Shown here piece by piece: positions 12,518 through 25,347 of a stretch of DNA of 64,000 bases (the stretch's first letter is position 1; every line of letters starts with the position of its first letter). Below the pieces are notes generated by a model, which worked only from the letters and a program-made list of their open reading frames with translations, did no database searches and was not told where the DNA came from. Source of the stretch: Paragyromitra xinjiangensis (lineage: Eukaryota > Ascomycota > Pezizomycetes > Pezizales > Discinaceae); assembly GCA_038503065.1 (NCBI GenBank), contig JBCAMK010000018.1, forward strand, positions 1 to 64,000, given 5' to 3'. The position numbers and the translations under genes were made by a program.

Positions 12518-15359
12518 TGAGCTATTTTAGTTGTATTCATGGTAGCGAAAGAGCTTCATGCCTAGATGCGAGTATTGTTGTACGAGAAACAGTAGGAAGG
12601 AAGTCTTTGAGCGAGTTCTTTGTATTGTCGATGATAATGTCAAGAGGTCAAGATCTGACGAGGAAGAAAGCTATATACAAATAACCAATCACACATGACT
12701 AGTCCTCAATTGAAATAGTCCGAACCATAATATTCCTCCACTGACACGAAAGCCCAAACCGACAAGTATGATGCATTATCGTTGTTAAGGAAACTTCATG
12801 TAAAATCACTCGCTTTCTGTTAGTAATCTCTATCGGGGGAGAAATTGATAATCCTAGTTAGAGCGCCACAATAGGTCGAAAATTCGCACCTCATCGATCA
12901 GATGTGGGCACGGCTATCAGCGGTTTCTCGACTCACCATACGTGTTCGTCGTTACTACATATTAAAAAACGAGAGAGATCTAAAAACCTGAATCACAGGC
13001 AATCCGAGAAACGAGCGTTAAGATGGCTTTATTCACAATTAACATTGCCACCGAATCATGATCATAAATACGATAGAAATCCAAATTGTTCTTGCATCAC
13101 TATATAGGGCCCACCCTTGACCCTAAGCTGAATCATCGCTTACCTTACCCAACTTAACAGAAGACACTACTTGTCCTCCAGCGTACAAAGCCACACACAC
13201 CCCCTGTTTTCTGATTCATATGCTGGACAAGTACATTCAATAATACTCACGATACGAAACATGAAACAGTTAGCACGACCCTTTTTGCCACCAAAATCAA
13301 CATACTAAGTAATCCAAAGCTCCAGGCCGATTTTCAAGCATATTTCTCCGTAGTACCTGTGCGCAGCCCACTAAGCGCTGGTTCTAAGGGGATTGGTACA
13401 AGCTCCCGTAGAGTTCCACGATATACTCAGATTTACGGGAGCCAATTCGATTTTCCGCATCAGATAAAACTCCACACAGACTAGTCCCTATCATTTGAAT
13501 ATGAAAAATAAATTAGGAGACCATGCCAAGCCGGATCCGAGCTCCCAAACAAACCAACTGATGAAGTTCCGTTTCGAAGCTGAACAATAGCAGTACTTTG
13601 CTCACGTGACTTATTTTCTCCTACAAACGATACTCTGTATGGGCCCCTCTACTGATTGGTAGAGTAAGTACTCTCATGCATGATTATTTGTGTTATACAT
13701 GTTCTGACCCGTATTCCAAGGATGCCCGTTTTAAAACAGGTCAGGCCGCTTTGAAAATGGGTTGACCCATTTTAAAATAGGAGCACTCTGAATATCGGCC
13801 AACCCATATGCAAAGCGAGGCTAAGAGTGGCCGATATTCAAAGAATACACTGTCGGTTAGTGGGCTTGGAAACGTAATACAATATATAGCTAGCTCTAAC
13901 ACACAACGTGTATACCGTATAATTTCGGGAATAGGAAGTAAATACTTTAATTAAAGTTACTCTCTTAGGAAAGTAAATTGTCGAGTGCGGTCTCTGATGC
14001 TTAGCAGCCCAGCCACCTTTGGCACTTTCCAGAGCCTTTTGGAGGGTCAATTTAGAAGTGCCTAGCCCAGGCCAGTTTCCTATTCCCAAGATAATACGGT
14101 AGGTTGAATTTGCAAAAGCTAAAGCGGTGGTTAGGGAAGGAAATTTTTACCTTAGTGGAAATTTGGAATATCGGCCATCTCTTGGTTTCACTTTGTATAT
14201 GGGTCGGCCAATGTCCAAAGTACTCCCCTTTTAAAATGGGCATCCTTACAATACGGGTCAGAACATATATACATAACCAGTTCAGCTTTGTCTGTGTAGA
14301 ATATTTGTATTTAAGCATTTGGAAAGCACAGAAAACCCAGGTCCTATCTAAGCCTTATTTGAATATTCCACTGAAGTTCTCCGAATTAGGTGCCTCCTTA
14401 GAGCGGATGAGAATTCGCATATCCGAATCTGACATCCCACACCCCTCGTAAGTTTAATCATTTGCCTTTCGCTTGGCTTGGATCCAGGGCCCACGCTCTG
14501 AGGTCGCATAGCAGCATCCGGTTTCGTGCGCGTCGCCGACATCTCGAAAGCAAGACATCAGAGTATCTGACCCCGATGACTGAGACAACGTCGACGGCCT
14601 AGGGGGCCGGGTCTGACTTTCTGGTCTTCGCGCCGGAAAAGCGGCTTCCCCAGCCCCAACTGGTGTCTGATTCTATACCTAGTTCTATTACGGGGTGCTG
14701 CTGCCATTGCTTGTTAGCGAGGCGATCGTGTTTGTAAACGGTGCACTGAAACTATTAAGCAAGCCAATGTGCGCAGGGGAAAATCGCAATGACCTCCTGT
14801 GCCCGGGCTTACATAGCTACTCCACAGAGGTGTGCAAACAGCAGGCATCACCACGCCACTGTGGCCCTTTTCCGAGCGCCACTGTTCCACGGGGCCAAGT
14901 TATTTCTCACCGGATAACCCTAATTCCATGGTCGACGAAGCCTTGCTAGGAACGTACCCGTTTTAGAGATTGTTGATTCGTATTTGTACTCGTTTGTCGT
15001 GCCGCGCGTGGAGGTATCTCTTGCTGAACCGGTTAGTGTTGCGTCTATCGAACGGTTTTTTTTCTTTTTTTCTTTTCTTTTTCTTTAGAAAAGTCTATGT
15101 TAGGTCCGTAAGGGGGCCAATGCGAAGCCAAGATAATTATCACGAGAAACAAACAAAGAACGATTAATGCTCTATAACCAAGCACAAGTCAATTAAAACC
15201 TAAAAAAATTTGATCATATATATGAATGGACGTGTTTTATATGTACTCCTAGACTCCCATCTCGAAGTACCTGCGACCTGTGCGCGGTATACAAATAATA
15301 ATACAAATAATTTATCCAAGAAAAAAATCCGCTCGCCCTCCACCCTGTCAAGCAATCCC
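12518..15359. other. Gene-free region containing an inverted-repeat element
   Basis: No supportable gene. It holds the inverted-repeat element at 13701-14264. A GC-richer patch at about 14450-14950 has no recognised coding motif. A poly-T/CT tract lies at about 15057-15090. Confidence 0.6.
13701..14264. repeat. MITE-like element, family B copy 1
   Basis: The ends are long imperfect terminal inverted repeats beginning GTTCTGACCCGTATT. Both arms carry a TTTTAAAA-rich block and a GGCCGATATTC segment. The left arm has extra internal sequence. There is no transposase frame inside. A second copy lies at 45481-45969. I cannot define the target-site duplication with confidence. Confidence 0.8.
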
Positions 15360-16793
15360 TCATACTTTGTTAGCCCCAACTGCAACATGCGCTCTTGCGG
15401 TATATCCCATATTCAGATTGTGCATTCGTTCCTTTACGGCTGCTTGTTCGGCATCTGAACTTTCGTATGTGACCTCGTAGGTTTTGTTTGTAGTAATTTC
15501 AAGCCCATCCGCTTTCCCAACAATATGCTCCATGCTGTCCGAGTCGGCGCAAATTTGTCGTTCGCTGTCGTTCGGATGATGGTTCTGATTCCGGCTACCC
15601 ATCTCCATGGAGCCTGACAGATTTGAAGATTTCTTTGATTGACCTCTCGAACTCCATCTGCCCCCATATCTAGAAACAATCGGCTTAATCATAGGAACAT
15701 TACCAACAATCATTGCGACGAATGCTTCCCGACATGACCAAATAGCAATGGTTAGGCCATTTGCTTGTGTATTCTGTAGAACGACTTAGCCCTGACAAAA
15801 AAAAAAAAAAAGCACCGGATAGAGTACTTACTGTGAATGCGTAAATGCACCTCAAGGTCGCAGCAATCATAACGAAGAAACCAGCGCTGAACATCGCAAT
15901 GAGAATCAATTTACGCCTTATCGGTACCTTAACTTTTAGGAGCAACTATTTCAGGAATTAGTTGATTGAAGCCCTGAAAATAAGTGATTGGACAATGTAT
16001 ACTTACTGGCATTGGGATAGCCATGATAAGGATATCTGTTGACACGTTCAAGGCAAGACTGATAACATAATAGAGGTTATATTCGACCCAGCATTTCTCT
16101 AGAGGTAAAATATTTGTCAGCAGAAGTCTAGAAAATGTGGTTGGGGGTTTATGATTTCTTACTCCCTGGATCAGGAATAACCTGCCATTGTTTATGATAT
16201 GGCCGACATGTGAGGTAGAGGGTAAGCATCATTGCCACATAAGAAATTCCAGTAGCCCCAAAAGCATATTTGATCATTTTTGCACGTTCAAGTCCAATCC
16301 TGTATACAGTATATGATCAGTAATTTTTTTCAAGTATAGCCTTCATGAGATTGAACTTACGTTACCCTTCGAAAGAAGAAAATCATGCAAAGCTTGAGGG
16401 TCCAGACAGTGCCACAATATGAATTCCATCCGAGCAAGAACGCTTTCGACCCATTTGTTCTGTGTGTGAATTCTTCAGGCGAGAGCGCTAGTCGTTCTGC
16501 TTCTGTGAGGTAGCTGTTTGTGCCTCTCCAAGTGATAACTAAATGTGCCGCGGTTGACTCCAAAGTGAAGCAAAACTGTTGGTGCCCAGATCAGCTTAAG
16601 GTTCAAACGAAATACGGCCCAACCCTAGGCAAGTTTCCCTTACCAACGCCAGGAACATGAGAAAGTCATCAGGTTTGAAATTCTTAAACCCAACAACCTT
16701 CCATCGAGCAAAAGTCCTAAGAAAAACGAACAAGGCCGCAACTCCAAGATAGCTCCAGGATTCCGTCAAAAAATGTGTGCCTACGTCGCTCAT
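15360..16793 (-). CDS. Fungal rhodopsin-like integral membrane protein
   Basis: Predicted 373 aa from six exons: 16644-16793, 16361-16575, 16163-16299, 16007-16098, 15832-15945, 15360-15773. All joins are in phase with good GT..AG sites. The protein has the layout of the fungal rhodopsin-like family (PF20684-type): an N-terminal helix, the KPDDFLMFLAL segment, the TCRPYHKQWQV loop, the NLYYVISLALNVSTDILIMAIPMP helix region split across exons, the REAFVAMIVGNVPMIKP segment, and a polar Ser/Asn-rich cytoplasmic tail from about residue 285. These proteins have about seven helices in the plasma membrane. No retinal-binding Lys motif of true opsins is evident, and the function is unknown. The first ATG at 16793 follows an in-frame upstream region without another ATG. 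Confidence 0.87.
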
Positions 16794-19700
16794 GTTGGTA
16801 GTGTACAAAGGGGAGGATTGGCGTTTCTATGTTTTCCGAGCCTGGGATAAAGATGGACCACGGGTCGATCCCTCTAAAGAGTGTTTGTGAAATTGATTCC
16901 GGTTGAGAGGCGCTGTGGCACTTTTCAAGCTACGATCCTCTTGGGTATGGGGAGGCTATGAGATGACTTTATACTCTCCCTCGACCTAGGAACCGCCACT
17001 ACAGCTCAAGCAATAGGAGCGAGCGTTGAGACAAAGGCATCTCTCCGAAACTGACAGCCATAGGCAAATTTCAGATCCAAGGAAAGATCTTCTCCCAAGG
17101 CTGTGCGGCATCTGATGCTTTGCAACGTAAAATATACAAAAACGATAACAGGATTGAAATGTCGATCATAGATTCATTGCTGTTAGCTATAGCAGTGGGT
17201 GGCATTTTATTCCAGCCGGCTTGCATCAGTCCCTGTCTGTACCTGCGCTCAGGGCAAGCTCTGGGGATAGGATAGTCAAACTCTCTTGGTAGTTGAGTGG
17301 ACCACCTCGGGCCGCTGACTTACAACGGTATCGCAGAATCTACAGTCACTGTCCCTCCAGCAGGTACAACTAGGTATTGTCTCAAACCTGGAAACCGCCG
17401 AAATCACAACACGAAGCAGCAGCAGTGACGATGGACACATGATCATGGTATTTGCCAGCATGTATTATTGGGGCACAATCATGGCAGTGCGGTTTCCTCC
17501 TTCTTCATATACCGTTTCTATATACTTATTTCCCTCGACCTTCTTTCCACTGAACTTAAGAAATCCATATGATCGTAGCACACCCAGATCTGAAGTAGAT
17601 TTCTTCTGCTATAGTGGCGAACCTCATGCAGCAAGTGCAAGTGTCAAACCTCCGCCGTGGGTCGAGGCGATAACCCTGGGACTGGGGATCTTGACTGTGG
17701 CAGGTACAGACGGGAAGAAGGAGCACAGTAAAGCTGTGCTTGGTACTCATCGCTAACACTGTGACCCAAGGAAAGGGCGTCTCGGCCCAATACGCATGCG
17801 GGGTGTTCATGCAGTTTCTGTCCCAAGCCCTACGAATTCGCTTCCCAGCGGAGCGGAAAGTGGCCTGGGGGTTCATGTCAAATTTTCGGCAGTCAGCCCT
17901 TTAGGGCTCAGATCGCCCTGGGTCATCCCATTTGGACCAAAGTCTGCTCGCTTACTCAACCTAATGCCCCCACCAATAGCACTTTTGTGATAGATGATAT
18001 TGAGGCTTGAGAACTCTTGTTAGAGAGAAAGACATGACAAGCTTTGAAGCGCAGGAATGCACGTGCCTCTGTCGATAGTTGAAAGCCGAGAGCTGATCGA
18101 TGATCATGAGTGGATAGTTTTTCTGGTTTGGACAAGACTCCAACACTGATCGCTCCTATGAACAAGATAAGGTTAACGTTGGAACGGTTATCTGTGATAG
18201 GACAGGCAGTGAGAAAAGTGGATTCTGCCCACTGCGCTCGGGATTGGCCCAACGGCACAATCCATTATTACCACTGAGACAACTTCCCCAGCAGAAATAT
18301 CACCGAAGCCGCGCAATGTGATCGAGTTTGTGTTCCTCGAATTCCAACGGTTTCCCCTTTATATCCCGTGCGCGCATACCTTGTTTCAACGTTGTCGTTC
18401 GGAGTTGGCTCTTAGTATTGATGCTTTTTTCAAGCCACCTGTCAGAGCGCTGGCGGAGGCGCAAATGACAAACATTGTGGGATCTGACCAGCAGCAGCCT
18501 CATGGCACCAACTTGCAGGCCGGTTCAATTATTCTAGAGCACAAGCGAACAACCTTCGTCATCTACCCTCTTCCTATTGGCTCGCCATCCTATTGCATTG
18601 TGTGCGAATTTAAAAGAGCAATTCTTATCAAGATCTAGAACCCACACACAACTTTAAGGTTGGGCAGACTTAGCTCCGGGATGATTCAACCCCAGGAACA
18701 GGCCCTAAATAATGGAAGAAATTGCGTACGGCATACAATCTGTCGATGTATGTAGATTCCGTGCCCGGTGCTCGGAGTTATGCCCCTTAGCTATAAAACA
18801 TCATTCGGTGGATGAATTGATCGGCTACCGAACATCATTAAGCGTGCCGTCTCTATCAACTTCGGAAGAACCCCTTTGCTCTAGTGGCCTTCCAATTCTT
18901 CTATTCTGCGTTAGATCAGTTACTACAAACGTCTTTGATGGACATAAATCGCCATATATCATAATCCCACCGAGACTTCGATTACCAAAAGGAAGGAAGT
19001 GGGGGTATAGAACCCAACCACTCATCTTGCGCTTTGACCAAGCCTCTGACGACGGCGATGAGTGGCCGAAATACCTGTAGTTATGTGGCACTCATTATAA
19101 GCCACCCGGAACGAACTCTGATCCAGGCGCTCAATTGACCCGACCACTAGGTAATTTCAGCAATCTAGTCAGTGAATTCCCGTTCACACCTGATCCGAGT
19201 ATTTACAACCTGTTATGGGTGCCCTGTCTTGAATCATAAACGGTACTGGAAAGACATGGAAACGTAGGCAGACCTCGTTAAGTTATATCATCATTCCGCT
19301 TATTCAGTACATCAATGTTGCTTAAATTATACCCTGGACAGCAGATCTCGCCTACGTTTGATGCGACAAAAAAGATCCCTCGGGCTTGGCCCCCTATATC
19401 GCATCACTTCTCTTAAATCAATACTACCCCTATTTTAGGTAGATACCTGATCTTAAGCACAGGGATTATGCGAGCGGTAACACTTGCGGTGTGTATCAAT
19501 AGAAGACGAGTTATTTGTGTGCACGAGCAGAACATTGAATCAAGATGCAGAGAAGGTTCTGATCCCCCGGCCCGTCCAACTAGCAAGGTTAGTGGAAGCA
19601 ATCACAACTTTATAGACTAAAATCTGCCGAGCTGTTTTATCCTATTAATTCCATGCATGGAGAAAGGAATAGTATCTATCACTGCATAAACCGAGTGATA

Positions 19701-20063
19701 GTGAGTGACTTGCTCAACCGGAGGCCCTTAGCCTTGTGGTTAATGAGCACTCGCCTCATTGAACCTTACATTCATCGTATTTGTATCAAACTTAAAAGGG
19801 CTCTTAAAGAACTCGCCGCATATGCCCCAAAATCTGAGGCAAAATTGAGGACATTAGGAATCTTTAGCCTTCGGTCACTATGCCACTTTCTCTGAATCTC
19901 TGCGTTAGTCAGATCCAAGACTCGTGAGCTTGCATCATTTTCTAGATAGGTATAGGCTCAGTTATTATTCTCGGAAAGCATAGGGAATCAAAAGCACCAG
20001 CAAGCGTGAGAGGACTTCTAGAATAGAGGGATCCTCGAGCACATTAGGTTTGTAACAGTCGTA

Positions 20064-20103
20064 CCCGCCGAGCATACCCGCCGAGCATACGCCTGCCGAG
20101 CAC
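20064..20103 (+). repeat. 13-bp tandem repeat (three units)
   Basis: CCCGCCGAGCATA is repeated twice exactly, and a third, diverged unit follows. It lies in gene-free sequence. Confidence 0.85.
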
Positions 20104-21273
20104 CACCAACGGAATCCCCAAAGAGAAATAGCTGCAGGTATGCGTGTGCAGGTTTGGACGCAACTCCCCTGGAAAGGTAATTGCTCATTGACCCTTTCCG
20201 CTCTTTAGGGAGGTGAGTCCATACGCACCATCGCATCATACAGAACTCTGGGCCAAGAGGTGTGCTCGTGCATAAGTCTCTAGCTATCTTTAATAAAACC
20301 AGCCTGTTTAAACATGATCAGGCCTTGCTCAGGCGAACGCTTCTTGAAGGAATGAATATGAGTATTTGAGAGTAATAGAGATACTCCTACTGATCGCGAC
20401 TGCCTAATCTGTTTCTACAATATTTTATGACCTGAGTTTGTCTATTGGAAGTAACCGTTAGAAGCCTGTTTTTCTGTTGATGCCGCCAAAGCCCAATTAA
20501 ATCAGCCAATTTCTCTCCTATGATCCTTTCGAAATGCGAATTGATCGAGACTCGCCACCGGTAGTAAATTTAAGCATGTGCATAGTGAATTGCAATATAA
20601 ACCCAAGCTACATGCACCGAAGCCAGTATTTCATATAGCGGTTGGTGACCGATGGTGCAATAGAGGTCAATATACCACCAGGTACAGTATAATGGATTTC
20701 AGCACCAATTACCAATGTATAGTGCTAGTTAGCTTAACACCTCTAATTCTTTTCTTTCAACACTGAATACTAAGGCGCTTGGTTACCTATATTCTCTCAT
20801 ACATTCCTTTAGATCTAGGCTCTTGATCCAATTGCCCGGTTTGGGGGCATAATAGTACTGGCGGCTAGAATACGCTAACTCTCATACACACAAACCAAGG
20901 GGTAGGAGCTACGGCTGGTGTAAACTTGTACGGTGTGGCGTTGTGCACTGGTAATCCATCAATAGGTAATGTCCTCTCTTTCTGGTTCTAGCCCCGAAGA
21001 AGGCGTATACTTGTGTATCTTTTACTCAATGGGTTGATAGGAACCGAACTTAATCGCTTGATAAACATGTGATTATACCCTCTAAAAAAAGTAAATAATT
21101 ATTTGCGGGTTGAGCTGAGTCGGAGTCCCGAGTTCAAGAACCCTTCAAGTCTCCGGATTGCGTTGGATAACTTTGGGGGGCGTCCCGCCCTTGGATGGCC
21201 ACTCCTTTGGGCTGACGTATCTGGGCTCGTAGCTATTCTATCCAGTATGCTTTCCTGTTTCGAGAATGGGAGT

Positions 21274-21296
21274 GGATTAGGATTAGGATTAGGATT
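21274..21296 (+). repeat. GGATTA microsatellite
   Basis: Just under four tandem GGATTA units. It is similar to, but not identical with, the telomere unit TTAGGG. Confidence 0.85.
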
Positions 21297-22551
21297 CTCT
21301 GTATTAAAGGGGTAAATGGGCTGCATAGGCAGCCCGCTTCAGGCATTTCAGCTATAACACGAGATAACAGATTCCGAGCCTGATTTACGAGAGATAATCG
21401 TGCCGTGTTGTGATTATCACTCGTACTGTGGATAGCTAGTATACGGATTAAGTATTACTGAGGGTTATTGTTGCCCCGTTAAAGCATAATAAAGTAAGGT
21501 CCACATATTGCATAAGGTATTTGGAGATATCTAGCTATGCTACTTTCCCTGAGTGAAATGAAAGTTTATGGAACAGTCCTGAGCCTGGCTGGTCGTTCGA
21601 CCTGACCAGCAAAACTCGGTAATGACTCCGATTGATATGAACCGAAAGAAACCCTAACCCAGAATCAAAGACTTCCACAGTGAATTGACCTGTTCAGTAC
21701 TGGCTTGAGGTTCGAGATTCATCGTGTTATCACTCTTCGAGTACACGGAATATCATATCTCGTTTAGGGCATATAACCTCTAACGGTATCGAGGTCTTGA
21801 CTAGCTGGGCCTACTCTCGAGTCTTTTTCACTTTGCATGACGGCTCATTTTAATTTTTTGATTTCACGGAATATCACTCGCTTTTGGCTGGGTGGACTGA
21901 CGCAAGCTTAAGGAGAGACAACGGGATATAGAGTTCATTTCATCGAACTCCGTGCTGCTGTGGCACACTCATCAACTTTAGGGAATTTGCTGTATGCCGA
22001 TCCGAATTCAACGCCACACTCGGTTTTCTTCTTTTGAGAGTCACCGCGACTTTTTTTTTTTAGAGATGGTGTCAACAAGCCCGCCCGCATCGCGACTTGC
22101 GTTTTTTTGCGACATCCAGGCTGAGAATTCCGCGGAGAATTCCGTGTTTCGGGTGTCGGGAAAGAGAGCGAATCAGAGAGCGACTGCATGACGGTTTGGG
22201 ATAATGGCACAAATAAAGCTTAACGAACGTATGAGTGTAACCGTTACTTTTTGGGTGACGCCCACACTCCTGGATACTAATTTAAAGATAGTCAGGAGTA
22301 TGCACGGTTACGTATTGTGGGAGGGCTGCAGTTACCGCATGTATCAATTGAGTAATGGTAGTTTAGTTTACATTGGGTAGTTTCGGCACTTGGGAATATT
22401 ATGTTGGGATCTTCAGGAACTTGGCTTTAATATTAGAGTAGCTTAAATATTTGATCTTGTAATTAACTGTTCATTTGGTGGTCAGTTATTGCATCGTGAA
22501 GTCTGTGTTAACGTCTACCAAATGCGCCCCCTAGAAGTGACTTACCGAAAC

Positions 22552-22596
22552 CCTCCCACACCCATACTCACACACTCACACTCACACCCACACATC
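22552..22596 (+). repeat. CACACT/CACACC simple repeat
   Basis: An interrupted CACACT/CTCACA/CCACAC tract about 340 bp upstream of the 22938 start codon. It could affect promoter structure. No specific site is recognised. Confidence 0.8.
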
Positions 22597-22937
22597 GTGA
22601 CACACGTACTCTGACACTCGAATCTTCTATTGGAGGGCGTGCTTCCGGCTCAGACAGCATCATATGACTGAGACCAGGATATCTAGTTTCTTAGTGCTCT
22701 TTTTGGTAGAGCTAATTCGATGGGTTTTGGGGCTGTGGTAATTTCTGGGTGGATCAGGATCGTTTGTTGGCTGGGTATCGTATCGAACGATGGGAAGGAC
22801 AGCCTTCATATTATTATAATTTGTTTTACTTACATAAATATCTGTCCGACCCCGGACACCCAACACCTTTGGTGAAGCTTCAAAAAAAAACCAAAACTAG
22901 TTTATGTTCCTCTGACGTTCAGCTAGGTGATCACGAT

Positions 22938-24009
22938 ATGAAACTGAAGGTCTCCACGATCATTACCCTTGCCGTGTTCGGTCTTGCCGGCGTAGGTAAC
23001 GTCGCGTCTGCTCTGGTTCGGGGAGTTGATAAGATCGGCTTCAGCAAGAGACAGGATCAATGGATCGGCGGCGCTGCCCTTCACGCCTCGGGGTGCCCAG
23101 CGGATCTCCAGGACTGCGGTACCGACACCGCACAGTCCTGGTGTTGTCCTAACGGGTCTGTTTGCAAGGGTGACTACTGCTGCCCGAATGGTTTGTTTAT
23201 CGTCTCCTTAATTCGATGGAAAAGTTGCCTGATCTTTTTTCTAACGAGTGGTAGACAACTCTTGCGACACTATTGTAAAGACGTTTCCCTCTTGCGCCGA
23301 CCCGTCGTGGACTCTGTGCTCATACGATTACTTTGGAACTTCGTACTACTGCTGTCAATCTGGCGAGCAATGTTATCTCGCCGTCGGCTCGGCGCCGGCG
23401 TGTGGGCCTTCCAACTTGCCGGTGCAAAGTTCCCAGAGACTTTCCACGGTGAGTCCCTCATATACGCGCACCGGTTTCTCTGCTGCGGGGTCTTCCGTTA
23501 GTTCACAACCAATCCCTTCCTCTGAACCCCCTTCCTCTACCTCCATGACGCGTTCTTCCTCGACACTTGTCTCAAATTCAGTATCTCAGGTCGTACCCAG
23601 CATAACCAGAAGCACTGGTGCTACCCACACCTCTGGCTCCTCCGCAACATCCGCAACATCCGCAGCCGCTGGAAATGCCCAGACAACGGTTACTCCAAGT
23701 ACCAATTCCAGCACGGGTTCTTCAGGTTTAAGTGGTGGTGCTATTGCGGGCATCGTCATTGGTTCCGTGATCGGGCTTGCTCTGATTGCACTCGTTGGAA
23801 TTCTTGGTGCTCGTTATGGATCGAAGAAAGCTATTGAAAATTACACGGCAGCAGCATCCGCGAATGTGGCAAACGCTTCTCCGCCAGTGTACAATGCTCC
23901 AAGCCAGTTTCCAGTGACTAAGCCGGAGGGGGCTGAAGTTGGTGGGACTGGTTATAATGGTTTACCAGGAGGGCGTGTGGAATTGGGCGGGGATGGCCGT
24001 GAGATATAG
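22938..24009 (+). CDS. Cys-rich, Ser/Thr-stalked single-pass surface protein
   Basis: Predicted 335 aa from two exons, 22938-23190 and 23255-24009. The start is the ATG that opens a signal peptide (residues about 1-25). The ectodomain (about 45-138) has at least a dozen Cys in paired patterns (WCCPNG, YCCPN, YYCCQSGEQC). A Ser/Thr-rich stalk covers about 142-244, probably O-mannosylated. One transmembrane helix (about 245-270, GGAIAGIVIGSVIG...) is followed by a roughly 60-residue Pro/Gly-rich cytoplasmic tail. This architecture resembles Wsc/Mid2-type wall sensors and other fungal adhesin-like surface proteins, but the Cys pattern is not one I can name. The first exon's reading frame continues open through the intron; the spliced form restores the Cys pattern and the helix. 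Role at the cell surface is inferred. Confidence 0.85.
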
Positions 24010-25347
24010 GCTATCCATTCCTATGTTTTAGGTGATGGACACAGTATATGAAGTCGGTGCAAGGGGTGGGTGTCATTCACTTTGTGGACTTGAGTTTTGG
24101 GAATTTGAGAAGGTTTAATGTCGTATGGGATGTATTATGGGAGAAGTAATTAGAGACATGTATTATTTTCTTGAAGCCTTCATTGTGCATTATACTAGGG
24201 CAATAATCTATGCTTGGGGTAGCTTCATTGCAAGCGAGTCAGTCGTACGCGTGATATACCTAATTTTGACTAGATATATTGATATGATGATGTTGGGCTT
24301 AGGGTGTTTTTCCTGCGGGGTTAAGGGCGTTTCGTTTCTGGTGGTGACCTGACTTAAGTTGTTCACCACTTTGTAATTTAACGTTGAGAGACTGGGACTG
24401 GGTATATAGTACACTCGCCGTATAAGAATATTTTTATCAGAATATCCTTACCCGGGCACCCCCCGAAACTACCTCCCTGGTCGGTATTTGATAAGGTCTT
24501 TTCCACAAGTCTTCATTGGGTTAGACAACCCTTCTTATAAGGATATTCTTCTGCGTTCTCAGTCCTGACGGTATTCTTATAGAATGATTGTACTATAGTG
24601 ATGATCTATGTATCTCTTCAAGTATGAGGAGTAAACTTCCATGATAGCGGAGTGCAGAAGTATATATAGATACTATGTTGGGAGTAATGCAACTTCTTAT
24701 TGATTTGTTCGGGTTGATCTGAGGCCGCTGTTAACTATTCTGGAATGATTCCTGAGGTGTGCGAAAATTACTACCAAGTGTTATTTCCCGGTGTATCCAA
24801 CATCCTGAGGGCTTTCCTGCCTAAATGAGACTCGATAAACTCATATGCAAGGTATGCTTTCTGGTACCTTTCTCGGCGTATTGTCGGTATTTGGATGGTG
24901 TACTGCACTCAAATACCTAGCTGCTTGGCTAATTTATAGCACAACGACAACCCAAGCTTCACCCAAAGAAAGATTCATGAATATCTTCCCGGTTTAATGT
25001 AATCCGATTATACCCCGCATTTCACCGGAGGCGGAAGCTTGGCGGGGGGATGCCCCGTTCTACCGCTCGGCGTCATGTACCAAAGTGATACTTTCTTCAC
25101 TAACCCGTGGTAAAACTACCCTGAATATTCTTGCTAGAGAATGAGCCTATTTCAATTTACAATGTAATGGCCGATGCGTTCTAGCATCATCATTGCACTT
25201 TTTTTTGCCATCGAATTTGGTAGGTTGCGGTTTCCCTTCCGAGACGCCGAAAGAGCAGTTATTGTTATATATAAATACCTGACTCTTGGGCAATACTTAT
25301 TTTCTGATCTTGCAGACTTAGGAAAGTCCTGTTTTTTTATCGAAAGA
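24010..25347. other. Intergenic region with a small inverted-repeat element
   Basis: No gene is seen. It carries the family D element at 24407-24595 and otherwise unremarkable AT-rich sequence up to the GH88 gene. Confidence 0.6.
24407..24595. repeat. MITE-like element, family D copy 1 (TA target)
   Basis: Inverted ends TAGTACACTCGCC...TATAAGAATA and TATTCTTATAGAAT...GTACTA, flanked by TA on both sides. It is about 190 bp, non-coding, and shares its ends with 32663-32994. The TA target suggests mobilisation by a Tc1/mariner/pogo-type transposase encoded elsewhere. Confidence 0.75.

Larger units (their letters stand above)
16794..22937. other. Long gene-free block (about 6 kb)
   Basis: I found no supportable gene on either strand. 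Many 60-120 codon frames exist but lack motifs and splice-linked continuations. It contains a 13-bp tandem repeat (20064-20103), a GGATTA repeat (21274-21296), a telomere-like AACCCTAACCC at 21651-21660, and a CA-rich tract just upstream of the next gene. A tRNA-A-box-like stretch at about 19725-19760 lacks a convincing B box. Confidence 0.6.

Noticed and set aside
18712..19080. 122-codon plus-strand frame
   Set aside because: No motif, no signal peptide, no intron-linked extension, and isolated in an AT-rich block.
19725..19760. tRNA A-box-like sequence (TAGCCTTGTGGTTAATGAGC)
   Set aside because: No B box at proper spacing and no cloverleaf can be drawn.
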